Translations under genes and position numbers: made by a program
Shown: positions 28,529 through 38,101 of the stretch, piece after piece
Layout of the letters: every line of letters starts with the position of its first letter
Numbering within the stretch: the first letter of the stretch is position 1
Source: Gordonia sp. (in: high G+C Gram-positive bacteria)
GTDB taxonomy: Bacteria > Actinomycetota > Actinomycetes > Mycobacteriales > Mycobacteriaceae
NCBI RefSeq assembly: GCF_020438995.1
Contig: NZ_JAGQTN010000015.1
Span: 1-64,000 of the forward strand
DNA length: 64,000 nt
Reading direction: 5' to 3'
Notes under the pieces: generated by a model
Database searches by the model: none
What the model was told of the DNA's origin: nothing
Seen by the model: the letters and a program-made list of their open reading frames with translations, nothing else

Positions 28529-30892
28529 TCACCGGGGCTGGCGGTGACCGCTGTTGGATGATGCGCCGCTTCTGCGGGCAAGAGTGGCGGCGCCGATCAC
28601 CGCTTGGCCCAACGCGATCCCGCCGTCGTTGGGAGGTACTTGGTGGTGGGTGAGCACCCGGTGGGTGGCGCCGAGGCGTTGGCGCAGCAGAGCGGTCAGC
28701 AACCGGTTTCCGAACACGCCGCCGGTGAGGCCGACGGCGGACGGGTGATGGCGTTGAGCCAGGACGGCAACGAGCTCGGCGAGGCCGGCGGCAAGCGCAT
28801 CGTGGAACGACCGGGCCAGCACCTCCGCCGGCACCCCCGCACGTACCGCGTCGGCGAGGTCGGCGACGAGAGGTCCGGGGTCGAGCACGACCGGTCCTGG
28901 CGAGCCTCGCAGTGGAAACCGCAGGGGCACAACAGTATCGCTGTGCCGGGCCGCGACCTCGAGTTCGACGGCGGCCTGCGCCTCGTAGGTGATCCGGTGA
29001 CGGATCCCCACCAGAGCGGCGACCGCATCGAAAAGCCTTCCGGCACTCGATGTCCGGGCCCAGCCGACCCGAGCCGGGGCGGCGGCGGTGAGCAACCTGC
29101 GTTCGGCATCGGAGAGTTCCTCCGCGACAGGGGTGCCGGCGAGATCGACGCCATGGGCCAGGAGCAGCGCCGCCGCGACCCGCACCGGGTTGCGGACACC
29201 GGCGTCACCGCCGGGCAGCGGCACGTCGCCGAGATGACCAAGTCGGGTGGCGCTCGTGCCACCGTCGCCCAGCAGCAGCGCCTCGCACCCCCAGATACCG
29301 GCGTCGCAGCCGTATCCGGTGCCGTCGAGGACGAGTCCGAGAATCGGCTCCTCGAGTGCGCCGGACTCGGCTGCGAGCGATGCCAGGTGGGCGTGGTGGT
29401 GCTGCACCTCCAGCAGCGGCACGCCGAGGCCGTCGGCCAGCCTCCCCGCCCAGGCCCGGGAGGCATACCGCGGGTGCCGGTCGGCGACGACCAACTCCGG
29501 CGATCGGCGGTGAAAGCGCAGCATCTGGTCGGTTGCGGTCTTATGTGCGAGGTGACTTTCCCAGCTGCCGAGGTCGCCGATATGCCCGGAGAGAAACACC
29601 TGACCGTCGCGGGCGAGTGCGGCGGTGTTCTTGATCTCGGCTCCGGCGGCCAGCACGGCCGGTGCCGGGTCGGCCGTCATACCGGGCACCGCGATCGGTA
29701 GTGGCGCGTACCCACGTGAGCGGCGGATCGGAACCGGGCCCTGCGGGGTCCAGGCCAGCACCGAATCCTCGCACGGCACCGCGATCACGCGGTCATGGCA
29801 CAGGAACGCCGCCGCGATGGCTCCCAACCGGTTCCGGGCATCGGTGTCGTCGACGCAGATCGGGGCGCCGGACACGTTACCCGAGGTGACCACCAGCGGG
29901 CGTCCGGATCCGGTCAACAGGTGGTGAACGGGGGTGTAGGGCAATACAATTCCGAGCTCGTCGAGCCCGGGGGCCACGAGTTCGCTGACAGTCGAACCGG
30001 ATACCTTGGGCAACAACAGGATCGGATGCTCTGGACCACTCAGAACCGAGGCGGCCGGCTCGGGCAGTTCGACCAGTTCCGCCGCGGCCGCGAGATCGCA
30101 GACCATGACGGCGAACGGCTGATCGGGGCGCTGCTTGCGCCGGCGCAACTCGCCCACCGCAGCATCGGAACCGGCGTCACAGACCAGGTGATAGCCGCCC
30201 AGTCCTTTGACCGCGACCACCTCACCGGCCTCGATCAGGGCACGGATCCGGGCGATGCTCGATTCGGCTCCCGAGGCGACCGTCCGCCCGTCGGGTGTGA
30301 CGACGCTCAGCGTGGGACCGCACCGGTGACAGGCTATGGGCTGGGCGTGAAAGCGTCGGCCGGCCGGATCGGCGTATTCAGCAGCACACTCCGGACACAT
30401 CGGAAAGCCGGCCATCGTGGTGGTGTGCCGGTCGTACGGGAGATCGAGCGTGATGGTCAGACGCGGACCGCAATCGGTGCACGAGATGAACGGGTGACGA
30501 TACCTGCGATCGGCGGGATCGAACATCTCCTGCAGGCATGCGGCGCAGGTCGCGGCATCCGGCGGCACCATGGTCCGCGGACCGGTGCCGGGAGTGCTTG
30601 CGGTGATGGCGAACCCGGCATCGCCACGCGGTTCGGTGCGGGTGGCGGTGACCGACGTGATCCGGGCGAGCGGGGGAGCGTCGTCGACGATCCGCCGGAT
30701 GAACGCCTCGACGCGTTCGGGTTCACCTTCGATCTCGATGATCACCGCGGTGCTGTCGTTGCGGCAATCGCCGGCCAGACCCAGATCGGCGGCCAGGCGG
30801 GCGACATGCGGCCGGAACCCGACCCCCTGCACGATGCCGTGGATGAGCAGCGCCTGCCGGATGGCGGGGCGCCGGTCGGTGGGCGTGCTCAT
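28529..30892 (-). CDS. hypF: HypF, carbamoyltransferase
   Basis: A 787-residue HypF with all domains. An acylphosphatase domain (HGIVQGVGFRPHVARLA, about 20-40) is followed by two zinc fingers (CAACLQE...CTDC and CPECAAE...CHRC, about 105-200). Then come a YrdC-like domain (VVAVKGLGGYHLVCDA) and a Kae1-like domain with VQHHHAHLASL. It makes carbamoyl-AMP from carbamoyl phosphate and passes the carbamoyl to HypE. The ATG start at 30892 overlaps the stop of the NHL gene. Confidence 0.96.
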   Translation of the reverse strand: MSTPTDRRPAIRQALLIHGIVQGVGFRPHVARLAADLGLAGDCRNDSTAVIIEIEGEPERVEAFIRRIVDDAPPLARITSVTATRTEPRGDAGFAITASTPGTGPRTMVPPDAATCAACLQEMFDPADRRYRHPFISCTDCGPRLTITLDLPYDRHTTTMAGFPMCPECAAEYADPAGRRFHAQPIACHRCGPTLSVVTPDGRTVASGAESSIARIRALIEAGEVVAVKGLGGYHLVCDAGSDAAVGELRRRKQRPDQPFAVMVCDLAAAAELVELPEPAASVLSGPEHPILLLPKVSGSTVSELVAPGLDELGIVLPYTPVHHLLTGSGRPLVVTSGNVSGAPICVDDTDARNRLGAIAAAFLCHDRVIAVPCEDSVLAWTPQGPVPIRRSRGYAPLPIAVPGMTADPAPAVLAAGAEIKNTAALARDGQVFLSGHIGDLGSWESHLAHKTATDQMLRFHRRSPELVVADRHPRYASRAWAGRLADGLGVPLLEVQHHHAHLASLAAESGALEEPILGLVLDGTGYGCDAGIWGCEALLLGDGGTSATRLGHLGDVPLPGGDAGVRNPVRVAAALLLAHGVDLAGTPVAEELSDAERRLLTAAAPARVGWARTSSAGRLFDAVAALVGIRHRITYEAQAAVELEVAARHSDTVVPLRFPLRGSPGPVVLDPGPLVADLADAVRAGVPAEVLARSFHDALAAGLAELVAVLAQRHHPSAVGLTGGVFGNRLLTALLRQRLGATHRVLTHHQVPPNDGGIALGQAVIGAATLARRSGASSNSGHRQPR

Positions 30893-32085
30893 GATCGTTC
30901 CCACAGCACGACCCGGTTGTTGCCGGAATCGGCGACGGCGAGCAGGTCACCGCGCCAGTCGAGACCGTACGGCCAGCAGAGCGTATCCGCGGCAACCTGA
31001 TCCCACCGATTCTCACCGTTGCCGACCAGATTCGGTTGTGCCAGTGCGAGATACGGCGACAACTTGTCCGCGTGTGCGCAATCATGCTGGAGCAGTACAC
31101 GATTGTTGGCGGTATCGGCGATCGCCAGTTCGGTTCCAGTGCCCGTTGCCGACGAGGCGATGGCGTACGGAAAGCGCAGGCGGCCGACCTGCGGCACATA
31201 TGGAAATTCGGTTCCGGTCGTGAAATCCGGCTGCCCGAGAACGGTATCGGCGGGGCGGTCCGCAATCGGGTGGGTGTCCCACCGCAGGATCCGATGATTG
31301 CCGGCATCGGCGATCAGCACGCCACCGGTGCCGGTCGCGGCGAACGCATGCGGCCAGCGAAACGAATCGGCGGCCACATCGCCGCCCCGGTTCTCTTCGC
31401 GCGCACCCGCATCGGGCTGTCCGAGGACGACGTCGGCGGCCTGGCCCGGTTCGGGTACTCCGCCATGCCAGATGAGCACTCGACGATTGCCGGTGTCGGC
31501 GACATAGAAGTGCCCGTCGATCAGGGCGATGCCGAACGGCCAGTAGAACGTCGATGCAGTGGGATCATGTCCGCTGTTCGGCTCGACGGACGTCGAATCC
31601 GGTTGGCCGATCACGTAATCGGGTGGGGTTGCGGTCCGCGTCGGCATCCGATCCCAGACCAGTAACCGATGGTGCCAGGCGTCGGCCACGATGAGCCGGT
31701 CCCCGTCGAGCACGACCCCGGTGGGCAGGTGCATACCGTTCGCCGGACCACGACCACCGGCAGCCGGGCCTTCGGTATGCGGATCAGGTTGTCCCAGAAT
31801 CACATCAGCCGGTTCACCATCGCCGCACGGGACTGCGTTCCAGATCATCACCCGGTGGTTTCCGCTGTCGGCCACCACCAGCCGATCATCGCCCAGCACG
31901 ACCCCACGCGGCGCGTACAACCACGACTCGGTCGGTTGCGCCGGCGGCAGCAGCAGCCCACCGGGAGCCGGAGCACCGACGACGCAACGCGGCACCCACC
32001 CCGGATAGGACAGCCCCGAACAACGGTCGAGCTGTGGCGGTTCCACGAGCGGGGCGCTGTTCGGGGAGATGACGGTGACACGCAT
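30889..32085 (-). CDS. NHL-repeat beta-propeller protein of the hydrogenase operon
   Basis: A 398-residue protein made of about six NHL-type repeats, each with a form like LIVADAWHHRLLVWD followed by DVILGQPD. This predicts a beta-propeller. It has no signal peptide or membrane helix. I recall NHL proteins in other group 1h hydrogenase loci, but the role is unknown; a scaffold for assembly or membrane docking is possible. The start at 32085 follows GGGTGG; GTG at 32094 is an alternative overlapping the previous gene. Confidence 0.85.
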   Translation of the reverse strand: MRVTVISPNSAPLVEPPQLDRCSGLSYPGWVPRCVVGAPAPGGLLLPPAQPTESWLYAPRGVVLGDDRLVVADSGNHRVMIWNAVPCGDGEPADVILGQPDPHTEGPAAGGRGPANGMHLPTGVVLDGDRLIVADAWHHRLLVWDRMPTRTATPPDYVIGQPDSTSVEPNSGHDPTASTFYWPFGIALIDGHFYVADTGNRRVLIWHGGVPEPGQAADVVLGQPDAGAREENRGGDVAADSFRWPHAFAATGTGGVLIADAGNHRILRWDTHPIADRPADTVLGQPDFTTGTEFPYVPQVGRLRFPYAIASSATGTGTELAIADTANNRVLLQHDCAHADKLSPYLALAQPNLVGNGENRWDQVAADTLCWPYGLDWRGDLLAVADSGNNRVVLWERS

Positions 32086-32086
32086 G

Positions 32087-33007
32087 TCAGCCACCCGGCC
32101 TGACCCAGGCGTGGCCGCCGACGATCTTCAGCGGCACCGAGCTGAGCTGGGCACCCGGCAGCGAGGTGCATTCGCCGCTGGTGGCGTCGTAACAGAACCC
32201 GTGCCAGGGACAGATGATCGTGCCCTCGTCCGCGTCGACCACGGCATCATCGAGGGGTAACCCTTGGTGGGCACAGGCATTGACGTATGCGGCCAGGCTC
32301 CCGGCCGCATTCACCAGCACCAGCTCGTGTGCCTGGGTGTCAGGCGTGCGGACCGACACCGCACGCAGCTCACCCACCGGCACGTCGGCAACACGCAACG
32401 TCCGCGACCAGCCGGCGGCCGCGAGATCACCGGACTCGTCGGACCCGGTGGCCGCACCGGCGGATGCAGGACTGCTCAGCGAGCTCAGCGGAATGAACGT
32501 CGGTGCGGGCTCATTGGGCAGTACCTGCACGGAGGTGATACCGGGAATCCCTGCGGTGAGCGCTGATTCAACGGTGTCCCGCATGGTGACCGCCGCCATC
32601 GAGCAGCCGTTGCAGGCGCCGGTCAGCCGGACATAGACGACCGACCCGTCGATGTGGGACAGTTCGACGTCGCCGCCGTGCCCCTGCAGCCCGGGCCGCA
32701 GCCGATCCACGATCTGACGTGCCAGCACTTGCGGCGACGGCCGGATCAGCCCGTGCATGGCGAACAGCATCCGCACCGTCGGGTCGTCGACGAGGCCGAA
32801 CAGCAGTTCCTTGCCGCGAGGGTCGGCGCGCAGGGTCGTGATGATCGTCGTGAGTCCCTGTTTGTGCAGGCCCTCGAGCGCACCGACGGCGTCGTCGAAA
32901 ACGGTTCGGGCGGCGGGGTCGAGATCGTCGGCGCGGGCGATGGCGCGGTCCAGTTGCCCGGCAAGGACCTCCAGATCGGTGCTCTCGCGTTCGAGCTGGT
33001 CGGTCAT
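32087..33007 (-). CDS. NifU-domain/Rieske [2Fe-2S] fusion protein (HhyE-like)
   Basis: A 306-residue two-domain protein. Residues about 95-170 are a NifU C-terminal domain (QGHGGDVELSHIDG, then LTGACNGCSMA with the CxxC). The C-terminal about 100 residues form a Rieske domain with CAHQGLPL and CPWHGFCYD, the two C-x-H ligand pairs. It resembles the iron-sulfur proteins of mycobacterial uptake hydrogenases (HhyE/HucE), proposed to link the enzyme to electron transfer. It overlaps both neighbours. Confidence 0.9.
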   Translation of the reverse strand: MTDQLERESTDLEVLAGQLDRAIARADDLDPAARTVFDDAVGALEGLHKQGLTTIITTLRADPRGKELLFGLVDDPTVRMLFAMHGLIRPSPQVLARQIVDRLRPGLQGHGGDVELSHIDGSVVYVRLTGACNGCSMAAVTMRDTVESALTAGIPGITSVQVLPNEPAPTFIPLSSLSSPASAGAATGSDESGDLAAAGWSRTLRVADVPVGELRAVSVRTPDTQAHELVLVNAAGSLAAYVNACAHQGLPLDDAVVDADEGTIICPWHGFCYDATSGECTSLPGAQLSSVPLKIVGGHAWVRPGG

Positions 33008-34482
33008 GCCGGACTCCCGTCGCGAGGCAGCACTGTCACCTTAGCCCTGCGCTGTGCGTCCCGGGGCGGAGCCGCCGGTACCCGTGCGGGGGACTCTGTC
33101 GGGGCCGCGTGCACTCCCATTCCAGAGGTGCGCCCGGCGGTGTCGGCACCGGGCATCCGGGCGTACTGCGCGGACGCCCGCGCCATCTCGGCGTCGAACC
33201 CGGCCTGATCGGGATCGGCCACCCTGCTCCGGGCGATCGCATCCAATACCTCGCGGACCGCGCGGATGGCCTCCCCGTCGAAGTCTTCCTCAAAGATGCT
33301 GCGCGCCTCGATGAGTCGTGCGTGGGCGGCGTCGAGATACCCGAGGTGGGCCAGTGCGTTGCCCTGGTTGGCCAGGACCCGGGCTCGCGCGGCCGGGTTG
33401 CTGTTACGCACACCGGACCGCAGGATCTCCTCGTAGAGATCCACTGCTTCCAGGAGGTTCTCCTTTCGATGTGTGGATGGCGCGTACACCAACGAATTGG
33501 CCAGGTTGAGCGTCGCCATCGACCACGGTCCGGGGTGGTCCTGGGGTGTGAACACCCGGCGCGCGGCACGCAGTGACTGGGTCGCGATACCTATCCGCAA
33601 CTGGCTGGTGGCCTCGACCATAGGGCTGGCCAGATAGGCTGTCGCCAAATCCAATTGCAGCGACGCCCAGACATAGGGCGCACTGTCCTGGGAGACCAGC
33701 GAAAGACCGTCGAGATAGTGGTTCATCGCCTCGGTGAGCGGCGCACCGGCCATGGAGAGCTGTTCGTGCATGACGCCGCCGAGGCGGCCGTGCAATTCTG
33801 CCCGCACCGCGGGCAGATCGGTGTCGGCCAATTCTACGAGCGCGGATTCAAGCTCGGCGCAGGCGGTTTCGGTATCACCACCGGTATCGAGCAGAACACC
33901 GGCCGCATTGCCCAGGACGACGGCAGCAAGGACCGGACTGTCGAAGGTGACCAGGGCGGACGCCTGGTGCAACAGTCGGTAGGCGCATGCGGGATCGCTT
34001 TCGAGCTGCGCCGACGCGGCGGCGGTCAGCAACAGGGCACGCAACTCGGGCGGACACCCCGGATGATCGGCCGGAGGAATATGGACGAGACCGACGATAT
34101 AGCAGACAGCGTCGACCAGCGGCCGCCACGGCTCGGGGAGCCCGGCCCGCACAGTGGCGGCGTTCTCCAGGTCCGGCGACAGTGCCCAGCGGTTGTAGCG
34201 ATCGATCGGATTCCTGGTGTCATGCTGCCGGGCAACGACTTCCGATGCCAAGCCCTCACCTACGGGGTCGGCGTAGGCGCGACGCACCTCGTCCAGGCCG
34301 GCCGGCCAGTTGCTGGGTAGGCGGCCGGAGACGAGTGCGGCGCGGACCGCGTCCTCATCGCCGGTTCGTGCCGGAATCAGCAGGAGCCCCGCCGGGAAAC
34401 CGAAGATTCCCAGCGGTTGCGGGCTGGTGACCACCGGACCCGCGATCTCCGACGGAGCGGCGCGCTGTTCGGTGGTCGTCAT
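33004..34482 (-). CDS. Helical-repeat (TPR-like) protein of the hydrogenase operon
   Basis: A 492-residue soluble protein dominated by helix pairs such as ANQGNALAHLGYLDAAHARL and VDLYEEILR, which look like tetratricopeptide repeats in the second half. No enzyme motif is seen. A TPR-type gene at this place is common in group 1h loci from memory. It may aid subunit assembly. Start and stop overlap neighbours by 4 bp. Confidence 0.8.
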   Translation of the reverse strand: MTTTEQRAAPSEIAGPVVTSPQPLGIFGFPAGLLLIPARTGDEDAVRAALVSGRLPSNWPAGLDEVRRAYADPVGEGLASEVVARQHDTRNPIDRYNRWALSPDLENAATVRAGLPEPWRPLVDAVCYIVGLVHIPPADHPGCPPELRALLLTAAASAQLESDPACAYRLLHQASALVTFDSPVLAAVVLGNAAGVLLDTGGDTETACAELESALVELADTDLPAVRAELHGRLGGVMHEQLSMAGAPLTEAMNHYLDGLSLVSQDSAPYVWASLQLDLATAYLASPMVEATSQLRIGIATQSLRAARRVFTPQDHPGPWSMATLNLANSLVYAPSTHRKENLLEAVDLYEEILRSGVRNSNPAARARVLANQGNALAHLGYLDAAHARLIEARSIFEEDFDGEAIRAVREVLDAIARSRVADPDQAGFDAEMARASAQYARMPGADTAGRTSGMGVHAAPTESPARVPAAPPRDAQRRAKVTVLPRDGSPA

Positions 34483-35378
34483 CGCGCCACTTCCCCGATG
34501 CGCGGGTGCCGATCGGCACCCGGATCAAGCACGATGCGGGCGAGCCCGGCGGCGTCATCCCAGGACAGGGCGTAGGTGCCCGCCCGGTCGGCGAAGCCGA
34601 GTACCTCGTGGATCAGAACGGTCCTATCACCGGACGGATTTCGTTGCCGCAGAACCAGTCCGCCATGAGTGATGCCGTGCAGCGGTATCAGCTCCAGAAC
34701 ATCGGACCGTTCGTCGGGAGGTCCCCCGGCCACCAGCCGGGCAACCAGCACGTCGGCAGGAAACCATCGCCTCGCCACATCGTGGTCAAGATGAAGGTAT
34801 CCGTCGGCGGTCAGGGTGACGGTGGGCGTATCCGCCGGCATCGTCGGCGCATTCCAGAACTCCTCCCCGATCAGCCCGGCCAAGCGGTGCATCGTGGCCT
34901 CGACGACGGGTGTCAACGGCTCACCCGGGGTGCAACCACCCACCTCGATGAGAAACACGGTGACGTCGGTGGGGCGTTGGGGTCCGAGCAGCCAATCCGC
35001 CAGCGAGAGAGCATGATCCCAGCGGAAGTTATGGCTGTGTACGCCTTCGGCCGGCGGCAGGTCGACCAGCGCGTCGGCCGGCACGCGGTACAGGGTGCCC
35101 GGCTCGGCACCGGTCGCCGCGGCGTCGACGAGCACGACCCGTGCGGCCCCGCGCATGGCGAATGCGACGTCCATGCCGGCGGTGCCGCCGTCGATGAGCC
35201 GCACCGAATCCGGCACGCCCTGCGAGTAGAGCGTCCGCACCAGGATGGGGCCGACGGCGTCGTCACCGCGCAGGATGTTCCCGCACCCGATCACCAGCAC
35301 TTCGCAGGCCGGTGGCGAGAACCCGTCATCGAGCAATTGGTAAGGAGCAGAAGGACTGTCGGATTCGCGAGTACGCAT
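34479..35378 (-). CDS. Hydrogenase maturation endopeptidase (M52) with C-terminal extension
   Basis: Residues about 20-170 form an M52 protease: VIGCGNILRGDDAVGP (first metal acid), LIDGGTAGMDVAF, VVLVDAAATG, and the SHNFRWDHALSL His region. It removes the C-terminal tail of HhyL after nickel insertion. Residues about 185-299 are an added domain I do not recognise, making the protein about twice the usual 150-170 residues. GAGG precedes the ATG at 35378. It sits directly after hhyL. Confidence 0.9.
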   Translation of the reverse strand: MRTRESDSPSAPYQLLDDGFSPPACEVLVIGCGNILRGDDAVGPILVRTLYSQGVPDSVRLIDGGTAGMDVAFAMRGAARVVLVDAAATGAEPGTLYRVPADALVDLPPAEGVHSHNFRWDHALSLADWLLGPQRPTDVTVFLIEVGGCTPGEPLTPVVEATMHRLAGLIGEEFWNAPTMPADTPTVTLTADGYLHLDHDVARRWFPADVLVARLVAGGPPDERSDVLELIPLHGITHGGLVLRQRNPSGDRTVLIHEVLGFADRAGTYALSWDDAAGLARIVLDPGADRHPRIGEVAR

Positions 35379-35388
35379 ATCAGCGACC

Positions 35389-37017
35389 TCAGACCATCCC
35401 GTTGACCACGAACCGCGACAATTCGCGACCCGACTTCCCGTCGTAGGCATGCACGGTGCACACCAGACACGAGTCGAATGATCGTGCGACATGGCCGAGT
35501 TCGACCGGGTCCTGCATATCTGTGATGGGCGTGCCGACCAACGCCTGCTCGATCGGTCCGAGGACGCCGTCGCCGTCGCGTGGGCCGATGTTCCACGCGG
35601 TGGGAGTGACCACCTGATAATTCTCGATCTTGCCCTTGTCGAGCACGATCCAATCCGAGAGCGCACCGCGCGCGGCCTCGGTCGAGCCGAATCCCTTGCC
35701 GGACTCGGGTTCTACCGGTTTGGTGTAGAACGACCCGCTCAGGTCCAGGCGGGACATCCAGTCCATCACCCACGTGTAGTACTTCGGCGCCTCGTGCATG
35801 CGGGCCATCTGCCGGACGAACACACTCGGTCCCAGTTTGTCGAGCATGTCGACGAACAGCGGATCGGAATCCTGATGCCCCAACGGGTCCGGTGCGCCGG
35901 CGGCGACCCGGCGGGCCAGTGGTCCGGCCTCCAGCGGCGTACGGCCCAGGGTCGGGATGTCGTAGCGGGGCGACTTGGCCCACGAATACTTGCCGTCCTT
36001 GCGCGTGGCGATCGGATCCACCGGAATGGTCTCTCCGTCCCACGGATGCAGAGGCCGATCACCCCGGAAGAAGGAATGCGCGACGTCCTCGGTCACGCGC
36101 AGGTGGTCGAAGGTGCTCCACGCACCGTCCGCGTAGACACCGGACCGCCCGATCAGCGCGTCGTTGCGGGCGTCGATGGTGGGATTCTCGTACATCGTCG
36201 GCTCGAAATACGTTCCGGTGCTGATGTATCGGCCGACACCGGCGCCGTACTTGTCCAATCCGATGTCGAGTGCGTACCGGATGAAGAAGCCGCAGTCGGA
36301 GTCGTGCTGGGACTCGTTCTCGTACACCCAGGCGAGCATGTCCTCCCAGGTCTTGATCTCCAGCCAGCGCTCGATCGGGCATCCGAGCCATTCGGCCTCG
36401 AGCCAGTTGTCCTTCCAGTGGTTGAGAATCGCGGTGCCGCGGGTGACGTCGGCGAGGTTGGGGGCACTCATCACGCCACCGGGAACCATGAACGAACTGT
36501 GTGGCCACTGGCCGCCGAAGATCGCATAGACCTCGACGGGCTTGCCGGACAACACAACACCCTTCTGGTACGAGGTACCCACATAGGGTGCGAATCGCCG
36601 TACGGCCTCGTCGTACATCGATGACGACGCGTAATTCTTGTTCACCAGGTCGATGGCGAAAAGGGCGTAGAAGTAGCGCGGAATCGATTGCAGCGTCTCG
36701 CATGCCTGCGCGATATTGCGTACCAGGGTCGCATTCTGCGGAACGTGTGTCGACCACGCGGTGTCGAGTGCGTAACAGGCTTTGTACAGGTGCGAGCCGC
36801 CACAGATTCCGCAGATGCGGGGAGTGACGATGAGACCTGCCTGCGGGTCTTTGCCGCGCAGGATGATCTCGAATCCGCGGAACATCGCGGCCTCGGTGTG
36901 GGCGGAGGTCACGACGCCGTCGTCGATGGTGACGCGGACGTCGAGATCTCCTTCGACTCGGCCGAGAGGCGAGACGAAGAGGTCTACAGAACTGATGGGA
37001 TCATCCACCGTAGTCAT
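35389..37017 (-). CDS. hhyL: [NiFe]-hydrogenase large subunit, group 1h
   Basis: A 542-residue catalytic subunit. RICGICGGSH places the first nickel Cys pair at 69/72. The C-terminal DSCLVCTVH gives C517/C520 and His523, followed by a 19-residue tail to be cut by the M52 protease. It oxidises H2 to protons and electrons. The sequence type, neighbours and small subunit all point to the high-affinity actinobacterial group 1h (group 5). GGAAG lies upstream of the ATG. Confidence 0.96.
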   Translation of the reverse strand: MTTVDDPISSVDLFVSPLGRVEGDLDVRVTIDDGVVTSAHTEAAMFRGFEIILRGKDPQAGLIVTPRICGICGGSHLYKACYALDTAWSTHVPQNATLVRNIAQACETLQSIPRYFYALFAIDLVNKNYASSSMYDEAVRRFAPYVGTSYQKGVVLSGKPVEVYAIFGGQWPHSSFMVPGGVMSAPNLADVTRGTAILNHWKDNWLEAEWLGCPIERWLEIKTWEDMLAWVYENESQHDSDCGFFIRYALDIGLDKYGAGVGRYISTGTYFEPTMYENPTIDARNDALIGRSGVYADGAWSTFDHLRVTEDVAHSFFRGDRPLHPWDGETIPVDPIATRKDGKYSWAKSPRYDIPTLGRTPLEAGPLARRVAAGAPDPLGHQDSDPLFVDMLDKLGPSVFVRQMARMHEAPKYYTWVMDWMSRLDLSGSFYTKPVEPESGKGFGSTEAARGALSDWIVLDKGKIENYQVVTPTAWNIGPRDGDGVLGPIEQALVGTPITDMQDPVELGHVARSFDSCLVCTVHAYDGKSGRELSRFVVNGMV

Positions 37018-37096
37018 TACTATGCTTCCTTAACCTTGGGCTGTAGGTCGGAAAGATTTAGAGCTGAACGTTATTGACCGCTCAGATGGTGCTCGT

Positions 37097-38068
37097 TCAG
37101 ACGACGAACATGTCCTCCTTCGACCATTGCGGGGCGGCGATCCGCGCGGCGGCGGCGTGCGCCATGTAGGTGATGTGATCGGCCCCCTCCGGGACCTCCT
37201 TGGGGATGGCTCCGGACACCTTCTGCGTCTTGAAGACGGTGTCCTTGGCCAGATCGAAGAAGGGGAACTCGGGTTCGGTACAGCCCAGACACGGCATTCC
37301 CGCACGTGTCTTGGACGATTGGCGGTTCCACAGGATCCGGTTGCACGGGGAGTGCGTCATCGGACCGCGGCAACCGAACTCGTAGAACAGGCAGCCGGTG
37401 CGGGTGCCCTCGCCGAAGGTCAGGGTCGACTGCTTGTACTCGAAGAACTGCACCCGGGTACACCCGGTTTGCGTGAATGTCTTGAAGAACGTCTGCGGCC
37501 GGTGCAAGTCGTCGAGGGCGATGTCGCCGGCCCGGCCGGTGGCCAGTGCGACGAGGATCTGGGTGATCCAATCGGGGTGCGCCGGGCATCCGGGAATGTT
37601 GATGACGGGAAGCCCGGACTTGCTGCGCCAGTGGGGGCCCAGGAATCCGCCGCGTTCGCGCTTGTGGAACTGCAGTCCGGTCGAATCGCTGGGATTCGGT
37701 GCGGCAGCAGGGATTCCACCCCAGCACGCACAGTCGCCGATCGCGACGACGATCGACGCGGCCGCGGACAACTCGGTGACCCATTCGAGCATCGGGCGGC
37801 CGGCGAACATATCCATCGAACCGGAGCCGTCCGGCCCGCGGATCACGGTGCCTTCGAGTACGAAGATGTCCAACGGCCGTGCGCCGGTGGCGCAGTCGGT
37901 GAATATCCTGGTGGCGTTGTCGCCGAGTTCCATACCCAGCGACGGATGCCACAACAATTCGAGACCGAAGTCGACGATGAGGTCGACGACGTTCGGTTCC
38001 TCGGCGTTGAGAAAGCTCATGGTGTTTCCTGAGCAGGCTCCGGCCTGGAACCACAGCACGGATGACAT
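37097..38068 (-). CDS. hhyS: [NiFe]-hydrogenase small subunit, group 1h
   Basis: A 323-residue electron-transfer subunit. It starts SSVLWFQAGACSGNTMSFL with no Tat signal, so the enzyme is cytoplasmic. The usual CxGC proximal-cluster motif is CSGN, with Asn15 for the second Cys. This agrees with the 3Cys/1Asp proximal cluster I recall for the actinobacterial-type enzyme. Other ligand sites (GDCACWGG, IPGCPAHPDW, GCRGPMTHSPC, MPCLGCTEP) are present. The following 79 bp to hhyL hold no gene. Confidence 0.96.
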   Translation of the reverse strand: MSSVLWFQAGACSGNTMSFLNAEEPNVVDLIVDFGLELLWHPSLGMELGDNATRIFTDCATGARPLDIFVLEGTVIRGPDGSGSMDMFAGRPMLEWVTELSAAASIVVAIGDCACWGGIPAAAPNPSDSTGLQFHKRERGGFLGPHWRSKSGLPVINIPGCPAHPDWITQILVALATGRAGDIALDDLHRPQTFFKTFTQTGCTRVQFFEYKQSTLTFGEGTRTGCLFYEFGCRGPMTHSPCNRILWNRQSSKTRAGMPCLGCTEPEFPFFDLAKDTVFKTQKVSGAIPKEVPEGADHITYMAHAAAARIAAPQWSKEDMFVV

Positions 38069-38101
38069 GTGATGGCCGTCCCTTCCTGTCGGTAATGCTT
38101 G

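Noticed and set aside
37018-37096. A missing gene or second promoter between hhyS and hhyL
   Set aside because: No frame with a ribosome site and no clear promoter or dyad; treated as a plain spacer.
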